A stretch of DNA of 64,000 nt, taken from assembly GCF_000184745.1 (NCBI RefSeq), contig NC_014931.1, positions 620,001 to 684,000 of the forward strand, written 5' to 3'. This DNA comes from Variovorax paradoxus EPS (GTDB lineage Bacteria; Pseudomonadota; Gammaproteobacteria; Burkholderiales; Burkholderiaceae_C). The notes beneath the pieces were generated by a model. The model was not told where the DNA came from, made no database searches, and saw nothing but the letters and a program-made list of their open reading frames with translations. Shown piece after piece: positions 1 to 8,340 of this stretch. The first letter of the stretch is position 1; each line of letters opens with the position of its first letter. A program made the translations under genes and the position numbers.

Positions 1-1
1 C

Positions 2-121
2 GCCAAGACCCGCCTGGGCGGCTGGATCCAGCAGACCCTGGGCATCGCCATCGAGGCGGAAAACATGGCGGCGATCCTGCAGGTTTTCAAAATCCTCGGT
101 GCTGAAGCGTCTTATGCCTGA
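2..121 (+). CDS. C-terminal end of an unrecognised protein (partial)
   Basis: An open frame enters from the left edge and ends with TGA at 119-121, giving the last 39 residues of a protein. It includes GGWIQQTLGIAIEAENMA and ends ILGAEASYA. The next gene follows at once in the same direction (ATG at 150), so both are probably in one transcript leading into the T6SS genes. The fragment is too short to assign. By position it could be a T6SS component or accessory protein, but nothing in it identifies TssK, TssM or TagF. Confidence 0.55.
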   Translation, partial: AKTRLGGWIQQTLGIAIEAENMAAILQVFKILGAEASYA

Positions 122-149
122 AGACATAGCCATTCAGGAACAGACCGCC

Positions 150-1304
150 ATGAACACCGAACTCTGGCCCCCGCTCAGCGTGATCCGCAACGCGTTCGAA
201 ACCGGCCACGCCGCCGTGCCCGATGCAGCAGCCGCTGGCGTGGCCACGGTGGCCATGCCGGGCACCACGTCCCAGGCCACGCCTCAAGCCGCACCCGCGG
301 CAGCGCCCGTGCTGCAGGATCTGCTGCTCCCTCTCACCGAATTGGCCCGGCGCCGCGAGGCTGTCGCCCAGCGCGGCTTTACCGCACGCTGGGCGCCGGG
401 CCGCCTCTTGAGCGTGCTGCACGAAGGGCGGCTGCTCGGCGTGCTGCTGGACCGCTGCATCCACGGCGATCTCTGGCAGGGCTGGATGGCCGCGGGCGAG
501 GCCGATTGGGCTTCTGCCTTCGACGTGCTGCTCGAACCCGACGACGAACCCTTCGAGCCGGCCTTCGGCCTCATCCAGGCCTGGAACGTGTTGACGCTCG
601 AGCCCAGCCCGCAACTGTGCGCGCGCGTGCTCGGCGAAGTCTCGGCCACGCGGCTCGCGGCGATCCGCGCGGTGCACGACGAGTGGGCCGCGCAGAAGGT
701 GCTGCCCATCGCGCCCGAGCCCGGCCACATCGCGCTACGCACCGTGGGCGGCGTGTTCTCTGTGCTCTCGGGCACGCCGCTCGGCGCGCGCGACCCGCGC
801 GCCGACTACCAGGCGCTGTACCGCACCGTCGGCCTGCAACTGGGCTCGGCGCTGACGCCATCGGCCAAGGCTGCACCGGCCGCACCTGTTCCTCCACGCG
901 CCCGGCCGCAGGAACGGCCCGAGGGTGGCTGGTGGGGCAGCATCCGCCGCTGGTTCGGCGCCGATGGATGGATGCGCCCGGCGTTCGCGGTGCTCGCGCT
1001 GTGCGTGGTGGTGCAGAACGTGGGACTGCTCGGCGGGCGTGGATCGGAAGAGGACGAGGTGCGCTTTCGCAACGTGCCGACCGCGCCTGCGGCGGCGTCG
1101 GCCAACCTGGTCGTGCGCTGGAAAGATGGCGTGCGCGTCGACGAGGCCGACCGCCTGCTGCGCACGATGTCGGCTGAAGTGGTCGGCGGGCCGGGCACGA
1201 ACGGCGTCTGGCGCTTGCGCGTGGACGATCCGGTCGGCGGGCTGTCGATGCTCGCGGCCTCGCCACTGGTCGAATCGGCCGGGCCGGCTTCGGAGCGGCC
1301 ATGA
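150..1304 (+). CDS. Single-pass membrane protein upstream of caspase-like peptidase
   Basis: A protein of 384 residues. I start it at ATG 150 because AGGAA lies about 9 bases upstream; an in-frame GTG at 99 and ATG at 114 would overlap the previous gene. The first 270 residues are probably cytoplasmic and match no family I know. One hydrophobic segment lies at about residues 276-296. The last 70 residues (NLVVRWKDGVRVDEADRLL, later LAASPLVESAGP) resemble the propeptide or inhibitor-like domain found before subtilisin-type proteases, which would be periplasmic here. The gene is followed by a secreted caspase-like peptidase, so a sensing or inhibitory partnership is possible. That is inference; the open frame and the membrane span are direct. 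Confidence 0.7.
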   Translation: MNTELWPPLSVIRNAFETGHAAVPDAAAAGVATVAMPGTTSQATPQAAPAAAPVLQDLLLPLTELARRREAVAQRGFTARWAPGRLLSVLHEGRLLGVLLDRCIHGDLWQGWMAAGEADWASAFDVLLEPDDEPFEPAFGLIQAWNVLTLEPSPQLCARVLGEVSATRLAAIRAVHDEWAAQKVLPIAPEPGHIALRTVGGVFSVLSGTPLGARDPRADYQALYRTVGLQLGSALTPSAKAAPAAPVPPRARPQERPEGGWWGSIRRWFGADGWMRPAFAVLALCVVVQNVGLLGGRGSEEDEVRFRNVPTAPAAASANLVVRWKDGVRVDEADRLLRTMSAEVVGGPGTNGVWRLRVDDPVGGLSMLAASPLVESAGPASERP

Positions 1305-1324
1305 CATCGGCCGTGTCACTGTCT

Positions 1325-1425
1325 TTCTCCCTCCCCTTCCGGGGGAGGGCAGGGGTGGGGGCACGCGGCGTATCCATGGGGCGCTCTGCCTGCCCCCATC
1401 CCAGCCTTCCCCCAAAGGGGGAAGG
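1325..1425. repeat. Paired GC-rich palindromic extragenic repeat
   Basis: Two strong hairpins lie between the membrane protein and the peptidase gene. The first has CCCTCCCC at 1329-1336 pairing with GGGGAGGG at 1342-1349. The second has CCTTCCCCC at 1405-1413 pairing with GGGGGAAGG at 1417-1425. The inner parts (around 1351-1362 and 1391-1402) are also nearly complementary, so the whole could fold as one long stem. Its conceptual translation has the PHPSLPPKGEGA-like look of a repeat family scattered between genes in many proteobacteria. The right arm supplies the GAAGGAG ribosome binding site of the peptidase gene. Confidence 0.8.
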
Positions 1426-1429
1426 AGCG

Positions 1430-3403
1430 ATGCGGGCGCTTTGCTTGCGGCTGTTGTTGTCGCTCGCGCTGCTTGTCTCCGGCAGCACCGCCTTCGCCAC
1501 CCAACGCGCCCTGCTCGTCGGCGTCTCCGAACTCGTCAACCAGCCGCAAGCCCTCTGGCTTCAGGCACCGCGCAACGACGTGATGCTGATGCGCGATGCG
1601 CTCCTGAAGCAAGGCTTCGCGCCCGCCGACATCACCGTGCTCGCCGACGGCGTGAGCGGCTCCGTATTGCCCGAATCGCAGGCCATCCACGAAGCCCTCG
1701 GCCGCCTGCTTGCGCAGTCGAAGAGCGGCGATTTCGTGCTGCTCTATTTCTCCGGCCACGGCACGCGTCTTCGCGACAGCAACAAGCGCTACCAGGAGCC
1801 CGACGGCCTTTCCGAGAACTTCCTCGCGCGCGATGTGCGCGGCACCCTCGGCGCCGACAGCGCCCTGACCGGCGACCTGCGCGATGCCGACTTCGACGCC
1901 TGGATCCAGGCCTTTCTTGCGCGCAACGTGTTCGTCGCTTCCGTCTTCGACACCTGCTCGGCGAACTCGATGACGCGCAGCACGACCGATGCGCCTGCCA
2001 TCGCCGATGGTCCGCCCGGCGACGAGGTGCGCTGGCGGGGCCTGCGCACCGCGCAACTCGTCGGCGCGCCCGGCCCCGCGGCGCGCGTGGCCATGACGCG
2101 CCCCACCGTCACCGACCCGGTGCCGCGCGCCCGCTACGTCGCGCTCTTCGCTTCGGAGAGCCACCAGATCACGCCCGAGCTGCGCCTGCCGCGCAAGAAC
2201 CGCAATGCGCGTCCGCAGGGCCTTCTGACCTGGGCCGTGGTGGAGGCGCTCTCGCGCAAGCCCGCCACCTGGCGCGATCTGTTCGACGGGGTGCTGGCCG
2301 TTTATCCGCCGGTGATCGACGAACTCGCGCAACGCTTTCCCACGCGCGAGCTGCCTTCGCCGGTCGCCGAGGGCAATCTCGACGCGCCGATCTTCGCCAA
2401 CCGCGCGCAGGCCGTGACGACGCGTCCCGTGTGGCGCGCGCAGCGCTCGGGCGACACGCTCACGCTGCAGGCCGGCCAGCTCGATGGGCTCGTGGTGCAG
2501 CAGCCGTTGCGCGTGCTGGCCACGATGGACGACGGCACCGTGCGCAGCGCCGAAGGCACGCTCGCGCAGGCCTTCAACGACAAGGCGCGCATGGCGGTGC
2601 CGGCCGCGCTGCGCGAACTGTCCGGTGCCGCGCTCTGGAACATCACGCCGCTCGGCGAACCGGCCACTGTCGCGCTGCGCGTGCGTGCGGAGCAGGGCTT
2701 GCCGCCCGGTCTCAGCCTCGAGTACCCCGCGTCGGTCATCGCCGTGAACGAGACAGATGGCGCCGATGCGCGCTGGTCCGCCGGCCGGCTCGAAGTGCTC
2801 TCGCCGATGCTCGGCGCCGGCGCGAAATCCGCACCCGCCGATGCCGCCGTCGCGCGCCGCCGCCTCGAAGTGCTGGCCCGCCTCAAGTGGCTCAACCAGC
2901 TCTACACCATCGCCAGGGACGCGCAGTTCGACGGCTTCGACGCAGTGTTCGAAATCTGGAACGGCGACCGGCTCGTGCGCAGCGGCTCCGCGCAGCAGGT
3001 CGACGCGAAGCTCCTTCCGCTGCGAAGCGGCGAGCGCGCCGTGCTCAACGTGCGCAACACCAGCGCGCGCTCGGTGGACCTTGTCATCGTCGGCATCGAC
3101 CCGCAGGGCGCTGCGCGCCAGGTCTACCCCGAGGACCCGGGCGAGACCAACCGCTTCAAGCGCGGCACGCGCGAGGCGCCCGCCGTCAAGCGCTTCGAGC
3201 TGCCCTGGTTCAACGCCGAAGGCGGCCGGCTGCTGGTGCTGGCCACGCCCGCGGCGCCCTACAGCGCGCCGCGACTGTTCGGCACGGGCGCGGGCGATGC
3301 GGTTGCCGAAGTGCGCGTGCGCGGCGCGCTGCAACCCGAGAGCGAGCGGCAGACCTTCGCCGCGATGGTTCATTGGGCGGGCGAAGTCTCGGCCGCCAAG
3401 TAG
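1430..3403 (+). CDS. Secreted caspase-like peptidase (family C14)
   Basis: A protein of 657 residues from ATG 1430, preceded by GAAGGAG at 1421-1427. An upstream in-frame ATG at 1301 would translate the repeat and is unlikely. Residues 1-23 form a Sec signal peptide (LLLSLALLVSGSTAFA, cut before TQ). The caspase fold follows: RALLVGVSEL, the catalytic His in YFSGHGT (H110) and the catalytic Cys in VFDTCSA (C176), so the dyad is intact. The C-terminal part (about 480-640) has short beta-strand segments such as VDLVIVGIDPQG resembling DUF4384, a domain often joined to bacterial caspases and also seen in the tssL gene here. The site of action should be the periplasm. A role in T6SS is inferred only from position. 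Confidence 0.88.
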   Translation: MRALCLRLLLSLALLVSGSTAFATQRALLVGVSELVNQPQALWLQAPRNDVMLMRDALLKQGFAPADITVLADGVSGSVLPESQAIHEALGRLLAQSKSGDFVLLYFSGHGTRLRDSNKRYQEPDGLSENFLARDVRGTLGADSALTGDLRDADFDAWIQAFLARNVFVASVFDTCSANSMTRSTTDAPAIADGPPGDEVRWRGLRTAQLVGAPGPAARVAMTRPTVTDPVPRARYVALFASESHQITPELRLPRKNRNARPQGLLTWAVVEALSRKPATWRDLFDGVLAVYPPVIDELAQRFPTRELPSPVAEGNLDAPIFANRAQAVTTRPVWRAQRSGDTLTLQAGQLDGLVVQQPLRVLATMDDGTVRSAEGTLAQAFNDKARMAVPAALRELSGAALWNITPLGEPATVALRVRAEQGLPPGLSLEYPASVIAVNETDGADARWSAGRLEVLSPMLGAGAKSAPADAAVARRRLEVLARLKWLNQLYTIARDAQFDGFDAVFEIWNGDRLVRSGSAQQVDAKLLPLRSGERAVLNVRNTSARSVDLVIVGIDPQGAARQVYPEDPGETNRFKRGTREAPAVKRFELPWFNAEGGRLLVLATPAAPYSAPRLFGTGAGDAVAEVRVRGALQPESERQTFAAMVHWAGEVSAAK

Positions 3404-3462
3404 CGACACACGAACGACGACACACCACCCACCCGTCACCGAATTTTTCTCAGGAGATCGAC

Positions 3463-4020
3463 ATGAGCTGGACCTACGATGGAAAACTGGACCCCGACGA
3501 GGCCCTGCGCCTGCTCGACTACCTGTCGGGCGAATCGGGCAACGACTTCTCGATGATGATCGAGAGCAAGGGCACGCCGATCGAGGGCGAATCCGTGCGC
3601 ACCTACGAAGACGGCAAGCAGCGCATGGACATCGGCGGCTACTCGTACAAGTCCGACGTGGTCATCCCGCCCGGCTCCAGCAAGGGCAAGCTGCGCAACT
3701 ACTCCTTCATCGTGATCCGCGACTGCGATGCGGCCACGGCCTCCATCGCGAGCCTGATGAAGAGCCAGGACGCCGACCTCAAGGTGACGGTGTCGGTCTT
3801 CAAGGCCGGCGGCGACAGCTCGAAGGACCTGCAGTCGCACCTGGAATTCGTGCTCGAAGGCGCGCGCGTGAACTGCCACGCCATCGTGACCGGCGGCACG
3901 CCCAAGCGGCCCTGCGACATCATCTTCTTCGACTACACGAAGCTGGAGATCCGCTCGGCGCCGCAGCAGAAGACCGGCGCGCGCGGCGCCGTGCGCACCT
4001 GCACCTTCACGGGGAACTGA
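3463..4020 (+). CDS. Hcp-like T6SS tube protein (second copy)
   Basis: A protein of 185 residues with AGGAG at 3452-3456 before ATG 3463. The region from RNYSFIVIRDCDAATASIA to the end (LEFVLEGARVNCHAIVTGG, IIFFDYTKLEIRS, RTCTFTGN) has the strand pattern of the Hcp/TssD fold, with an extra N-terminal stretch of about 60 residues. A separate canonical hcp lies at 32454-32936 beside tssBC, and the two are clearly diverged. ImpE starts one base after this stop codon, so the gene heads the operon containing impE, tssE, tssF, tssG and clpV. It may be an alternative tube subunit or an adaptor with the tube fold. Membership in the Hcp family is judged from pattern only. Confidence 0.6.
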   Translation: MSWTYDGKLDPDEALRLLDYLSGESGNDFSMMIESKGTPIEGESVRTYEDGKQRMDIGGYSYKSDVVIPPGSSKGKLRNYSFIVIRDCDAATASIASLMKSQDADLKVTVSVFKAGGDSSKDLQSHLEFVLEGARVNCHAIVTGGTPKRPCDIIFFDYTKLEIRSAPQQKTGARGAVRTCTFTGN

Positions 4021-4021
4021 C

Positions 4022-4876
4022 ATGGCCACCTCTTCCGCCGAACTCATCAAGTCCGCCGACCCCGTGGCGGCGCTCAAGGCGTTGAGCGACGAGGTGCGCG
4101 CCAAGCCCTCCGACAGCAAGCACCGCGTGTTCATGGCGCAGCTGCTCTGCGTGCTGGGGCAGTGGGAGCGCGCGCTCAACCAGCTCACGGTCGCGGCCGA
4201 GCTCGATGCGCTCGCCGTCCCGATGAAGCAGGTGTACGGCGATGCCGTGCGCTGCGAGGGCCTGCGCGCCGAGGTGTTCGCCGGCACGCGCACGCCGATG
4301 ATCTTCGGCCAGCCCGACGAATGGCTGGCGCTGCTCATCGAGTCGCTGCTGCGGCAGGGGCGCGGCGAGTCCGAGCTGGCCGAGGACCTGCGCCAGCGCG
4401 CCTTCGACGGTGCGCCCGCCATCGCGGGCACCATCGACGGCACGCCCTTCGAGTGGCTGGCCGATGCCGATATGCGCCTGGGCCCCGTGCTCGAAGCCTT
4501 CGTCAACGGCAAGTACTACTGGATTCCGTATGCGCGGCTCGCGCACATCAAGATCGAGCCGCCCGAGGACCTGCGCGACTGCGTCTGGATGCCCGCGCAC
4601 CTGCAGTTCGAGAACGGCGGCGAAACCCTCGCGCTCATTCCCACGCGCTACGAAGGTTCCGAGAAGAGCGAAGACGGCGAGCTGCAGCTCGCACGCAAGA
4701 CCGAGTGGCGCGAGCTCCGTCCCGAGGTGTGGGCCGGCACCGGCCAGCGCGTGCTCGGCAGCGATGCCGGCGAGTACGCGCTCATGGACGTGCGCGAGAT
4801 CCTCTTCAACCCGGTCGCTTCCGCCGAAGCAGAAGCAGCACCTTCGCAGGAAGGCACCGAAAGCGCGGGCGGCTGA
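4022..4876 (+). CDS. tagJ: T6SS accessory protein ImpE/TagJ
   Basis: A protein of 284 residues matching the ImpE/SciE family. The N-terminal half is helical and TPR-like (QLLCVLGQWERALNQLTVAAELD). The C-terminal half carries the family motifs FEWLADADMRLGP, NGKYYWIPYARL and ELRPEVWAGTGQRVL. In other bacteria TagJ binds the sheath protein TssB near the ClpV site and is thought to modulate sheath contraction or recycling. It starts one base after the Hcp-like gene and is followed at once by tssE, so translation is probably coupled. Confidence 0.88.
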   Translation: MATSSAELIKSADPVAALKALSDEVRAKPSDSKHRVFMAQLLCVLGQWERALNQLTVAAELDALAVPMKQVYGDAVRCEGLRAEVFAGTRTPMIFGQPDEWLALLIESLLRQGRGESELAEDLRQRAFDGAPAIAGTIDGTPFEWLADADMRLGPVLEAFVNGKYYWIPYARLAHIKIEPPEDLRDCVWMPAHLQFENGGETLALIPTRYEGSEKSEDGELQLARKTEWRELRPEVWAGTGQRVLGSDAGEYALMDVREILFNPVASAEAEAAPSQEGTESAGG

Positions 4877-4877
4877 A

Positions 4878-5393
4878 ATGGGCGAGCTCACCGCGCAGGA
4901 GCGCCTGCAGCCCTCGCTGCTCGACCGCCTGGTCGACAACGCGCCGACCGAAAAACGCGAGGGCGACGAGAAGCGCACGCTCACCAAGCAGGCGCTGCGC
5001 GCGGCCGTGCTGCGCGACCTGAGCTGGCTCTTCAACGCCACCGGTTTCGGGCTCGCGATGGACGACAAGCAGTACCCGAATGCGGCGCGCTCGGTCATCA
5101 ACTACGGATTGCCTATGCTGTCTGGCCAGTTCACCTCGTCGGTGCAGCGTGTCAGCATGGAACAGGCTTTGAAGAACGCAATCCTGCAGTTCGAGCCGCG
5201 CATTTTGTCCCGCACTCTCGAAGTGGAACTCGTCATGGAAGGCTCGGCAATGGACTCGCACAACAGCATCGGGCTGCAGATCCGCGGCATGCTGTGGGCG
5301 CAACCCGTACCGCTCGAGTTCCTGATGCGAAGCCGTGTAGACCTGGAAGAAGGACGCATCGAGATCGTGGACATGGCGCAAAACCCAAGGTAA
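4878..5393 (+). CDS. tssE: T6SS baseplate subunit TssE
   Basis: A protein of 171 residues, the usual size for the gp25-like baseplate wedge protein TssE. It shows the conserved stretches LRDLSWLFNATG (about 45-56) and RSVINYGLP (about 71-79), and ends with the EVELVMEG and LEFLMRSRVDLEEG strands. It joins TssF and TssG in the baseplate that docks the tail onto the membrane complex. It begins one base after the impE stop, and tssF follows nine bases later. Confidence 0.93.
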   Translation: MGELTAQERLQPSLLDRLVDNAPTEKREGDEKRTLTKQALRAAVLRDLSWLFNATGFGLAMDDKQYPNAARSVINYGLPMLSGQFTSSVQRVSMEQALKNAILQFEPRILSRTLEVELVMEGSAMDSHNSIGLQIRGMLWAQPVPLEFLMRSRVDLEEGRIEIVDMAQNPR

Positions 5394-5401
5394 GTCCTGA
5401 C

Positions 5402-7294
5402 ATGGACCCTCGGCTGCTGAACCTGTATGAACAGGAACTGCGCTACTTCCGCGAAAGCTCTTCGGAGTTTGCGCGCGCGTTTCCGAAGATCGCGCACCGG
5501 CTGGGCATCGAGGGCCAGGAGGTCGCCGACCCGTATGTCGAGCGGCTGATCGAGGCCACGGCCTTCCTGTCGGCGCGCGTCAACCTCAAGCTCGATGCCG
5601 AGTACCCGCGCTTCACGGGGCACCTGCTCGACATCGTCTATCCGAACTTTCTTGCACCCACGCCCGCGATGGCGGTGGTGTCCTTCTCGCCCGACCTCGA
5701 CGACGCCAACCTCGCGACCGGCCCCAAGCTGCCACGCGGCGCCGGCCTGCGTGCGCGCCAGGCCGTGGGGCAGAACACGCACTGCGAATTCCGCACATCG
5801 AGCGCGTTGCGCATCTGGCCGATGGAGGTGCAGCGCGCGCAGTACTTCACCTACGCGCCCGACCTGCCGCTGGCCACGCACCCGCAATCGCGCGCCATCC
5901 GCGGGGGCCTGCGCATTGCACTGCGCGCGACGGCGGGGCTCAAGTTCAACCAGATCGCGCTCGACGACCTCGTGCTGCATCTGGGCGGTGCGGAAGACGT
6001 GGCGTGGCAACTGCAGGAGTGCGCGCTGGGCCAACCCATCGGTGTGATGGTGCGGCCCCTGTCGCCCACCGGCGCATTGCAGGGCGCGGCGCAGAGCTTG
6101 CCGGCCAGCGCGATTCAGCCGGTCGGCTTCGAGGACGACGAGGCGCTGCTGCCGGTCACGGCCACGGGCTTCTCGGGCTTTCGTTTGCTGCAGGAGTACT
6201 TCGCATTTCCGCAGCGCTTCCAGTTCCTGCGCATCGCGGGGCTGCAGGCGCTGCTCGCCACGATGCCGGTCACCGAGATCGAGCTCGTGCTGCTGTTCTC
6301 GCGCGGCGATGCGGCACTCGAAAAGCTGGTGACCGCCGAGAACGTGCAGCTGCACTGCGTGCCGGTGGTCAACCTCTTCAACAAGCGGCTCGATCGCGTG
6401 CCGCTCACCGAAGGCGTGAGCCAGTTCCACCTGGTGCCCGACCGCACACGGCCGCAGGACTTCGAGGTGCATACCGTCACCGAGGTCATCGGCCACGGCG
6501 CGCCGGGTGCCGATGCGACGGCTGCCGAGCAGCCGTTCCGGCCGTTCTACTCGGCCTTCCATGGCACGCGGCACAACCACCCCGCGTACTTCACGACCAC
6601 GCGCGAGCCGCGCATGCTGTCGGTGCGCCAGCGCACCGAGGGGCACCGCAGCAGCCACATCGGCTCCGAGGTCTACATGCAGATCGTCGATCCGCAGCAG
6701 GCGCCGTACGCGGCCACGCTGCGGCAGCTGGCGGTGAGCGCGATGTGCACCAACCGCGACCTGCCGCTCCTGATGCCGCTCGGCCGCGACAACGACTTCG
6801 ATTGCGTCGACTCTTTCCCGGTGCAGCGCGTGCGCATGGTGCGCGGGCCTTCGCGGCCGGTGTCGCCGGTGGTGAGCCAGGGGCTGGGCTGGCGGGTGGT
6901 CGATCACCTCGCGCTCAACTACCTTTCGATTTCCGACAGCACGCCGGAGCAGGGTGCCGCCGCGCTGCGCGAAACGCTGATGCTCTATGCCACGCATGCC
7001 GACGAGATGCGCCAGGGCCAGGTGCGCGGCCTTCTCTCGGTGAAGAGCAAGCCGGTGGCGCGCCGCCTGCCGCTCAAGGGGCCGATCGCATTCGGGCGCG
7101 GGCTCGAAGTGACGCTGGAGGTCGACAAGGACGCGTTCCACGGCCACAGCGTGTTTCTCTTCGGCGCCGTGATGTCGCGCTTTCTCGCGCGCCATGTGGA
7201 GGTCAATCACTTCGTCGAGACCGTGCTGCGCGTGGCGGGCAAGGGCGAGACCATGCGATGGAGGCCGCTGTGCGGGACCCGGCAGATTCTGTAG
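5402..7294 (+). CDS. tssF: T6SS baseplate subunit TssF
   Basis: A protein of 630 residues, typical of TssF (VasA/ImpG). It starts MDPRLLNLYEQELRYFRES, the classic family N-terminus, followed by FAKIAHRLG-like and DPYVERLIEATAFLSARV motifs. Later motifs include FNKRLDRVPL and RMVRGPSRPVSP. TssF is a main wedge component binding TssE, TssG and TssK. The 3-prime end overlaps tssG by 37 bases in another frame, so the two are probably translated together. Confidence 0.95.
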   Translation: MDPRLLNLYEQELRYFRESSSEFARAFPKIAHRLGIEGQEVADPYVERLIEATAFLSARVNLKLDAEYPRFTGHLLDIVYPNFLAPTPAMAVVSFSPDLDDANLATGPKLPRGAGLRARQAVGQNTHCEFRTSSALRIWPMEVQRAQYFTYAPDLPLATHPQSRAIRGGLRIALRATAGLKFNQIALDDLVLHLGGAEDVAWQLQECALGQPIGVMVRPLSPTGALQGAAQSLPASAIQPVGFEDDEALLPVTATGFSGFRLLQEYFAFPQRFQFLRIAGLQALLATMPVTEIELVLLFSRGDAALEKLVTAENVQLHCVPVVNLFNKRLDRVPLTEGVSQFHLVPDRTRPQDFEVHTVTEVIGHGAPGADATAAEQPFRPFYSAFHGTRHNHPAYFTTTREPRMLSVRQRTEGHRSSHIGSEVYMQIVDPQQAPYAATLRQLAVSAMCTNRDLPLLMPLGRDNDFDCVDSFPVQRVRMVRGPSRPVSPVVSQGLGWRVVDHLALNYLSISDSTPEQGAAALRETLMLYATHADEMRQGQVRGLLSVKSKPVARRLPLKGPIAFGRGLEVTLEVDKDAFHGHSVFLFGAVMSRFLARHVEVNHFVETVLRVAGKGETMRWRPLCGTRQIL

Positions 7295-8340
7295 CCACAC
7301 GCGTTGACAACGCGCTGCGCGGATGGTCGGCAGAGCCGTGGTCGTTCGATTACTTCGCGGTGATGCGCCGGCTCGAATCGGTGGCCGCGACCACGCCGCG
7401 CTGGGGCCGCGCGCTGCTGCCGAGCGCCGAGCCAGTACGCGTGGGGCAGGAGCCTTCGCTCTCGTTCGCACCCGCGAGCTTCAGCCGCTTCGAGCCCGCG
7501 ACCGCCTATTCGCCGCCGCGCCTGCGCCAGCACTTCTTCAGCTACGTGGGCCCCAACGGCCCGCTGCCGGTTCACCTGAGCGACTTCATCCGCGAGCGCA
7601 GCCTGAACCATGGTGACCCGACCTGGCTCGCGTTTCTCGACAGCTTTTTGCATCGCTTCTCGCTGCACTTCTACCGCGCGTGGGCGCAGGCGCGGCCCGC
7701 GGTGGCGCTCGACCGGCCGGGCGAAGACCGCTTCAGGTTGCAGGTCGGCGCGTTCGTCGGCATGGGCACGCCGGGCCGCATCGGGCGCGACGAGGTGCAC
7801 GACGATGCGCGCCTGCATTTCTCGGGCTGGCTCGCGCGGCGCGTGCACAACGCGGAGAGCGTGGAGTCGGTGCTGCGCAGCTACTTCGGCGTGCCGGTGA
7901 CGCTGGAGCGCTGGGTCGGCCACTGGATGCGCGTGCCATCCGACGAGGTCACGCGGCTCGGGCGGGGCGAGAGTTCGCGCTCGATGGGCATGGGCGCGAT
8001 GCTCGGCACCCGCGCGTGGGACCGGCAGCACCGCGTGCGCCTGCACATGGGCCCGCTCACGCTGGACCAGTACCGCATGTTCCTGCCCATCGGCACCGCG
8101 CGGCCGGTGCTGCAGCGCTGGATGCAGCAACTGCTGGGCGACGAACTCGAATGGGACGCCGAGCTGGTGCTCGAGAAGGCCGAGGTGCCGGTCACGCGCC
8201 TCGGACAGAAGAACGGCAACGCGCCGCGCCTGGGCTGGGCCTCGTGGCTCGGCCAGCGCACGCGTGCGAAGGACGCAGCGGACGTGCGCATCGGCAGCAG
8301 CTCGATGACTGTCCGGACCGCTGCAGGAGCCGCCGCATGA
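7258..8340 (+). CDS. tssG: T6SS baseplate subunit TssG
   Basis: A protein of 360 residues of the TssG (VasB/ImpH) family. Motifs include WSFDYFAVMRRLES near the start, the family block FFSYVGPNGPLPVHLSDFI, FLDSFLHRFSLHFYRAWAQ and, near the end, RVRLHMGPLTLDQYRMFLP. The chosen start is ATG 7258 inside the end of tssF; the residues after it (VDNALRGWSAEPWSFDYF) fit the usual N-terminus. The ATGA overlap with the next gene at 8337 indicates coupling to the TPR-methyltransferase. Confidence 0.94.
   Translation: MEAAVRDPADSVATRVDNALRGWSAEPWSFDYFAVMRRLESVAATTPRWGRALLPSAEPVRVGQEPSLSFAPASFSRFEPATAYSPPRLRQHFFSYVGPNGPLPVHLSDFIRERSLNHGDPTWLAFLDSFLHRFSLHFYRAWAQARPAVALDRPGEDRFRLQVGAFVGMGTPGRIGRDEVHDDARLHFSGWLARRVHNAESVESVLRSYFGVPVTLERWVGHWMRVPSDEVTRLGRGESSRSMGMGAMLGTRAWDRQHRVRLHMGPLTLDQYRMFLPIGTARPVLQRWMQQLLGDELEWDAELVLEKAEVPVTRLGQKNGNAPRLGWASWLGQRTRAKDAADVRIGSSSMTVRTAAGAAA

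Noticed and set aside
2..121. Assignment of the first fragment to the end of TssM or TssK
   Set aside because: The gene order would allow it, but the 39 visible residues show no signature of either family.
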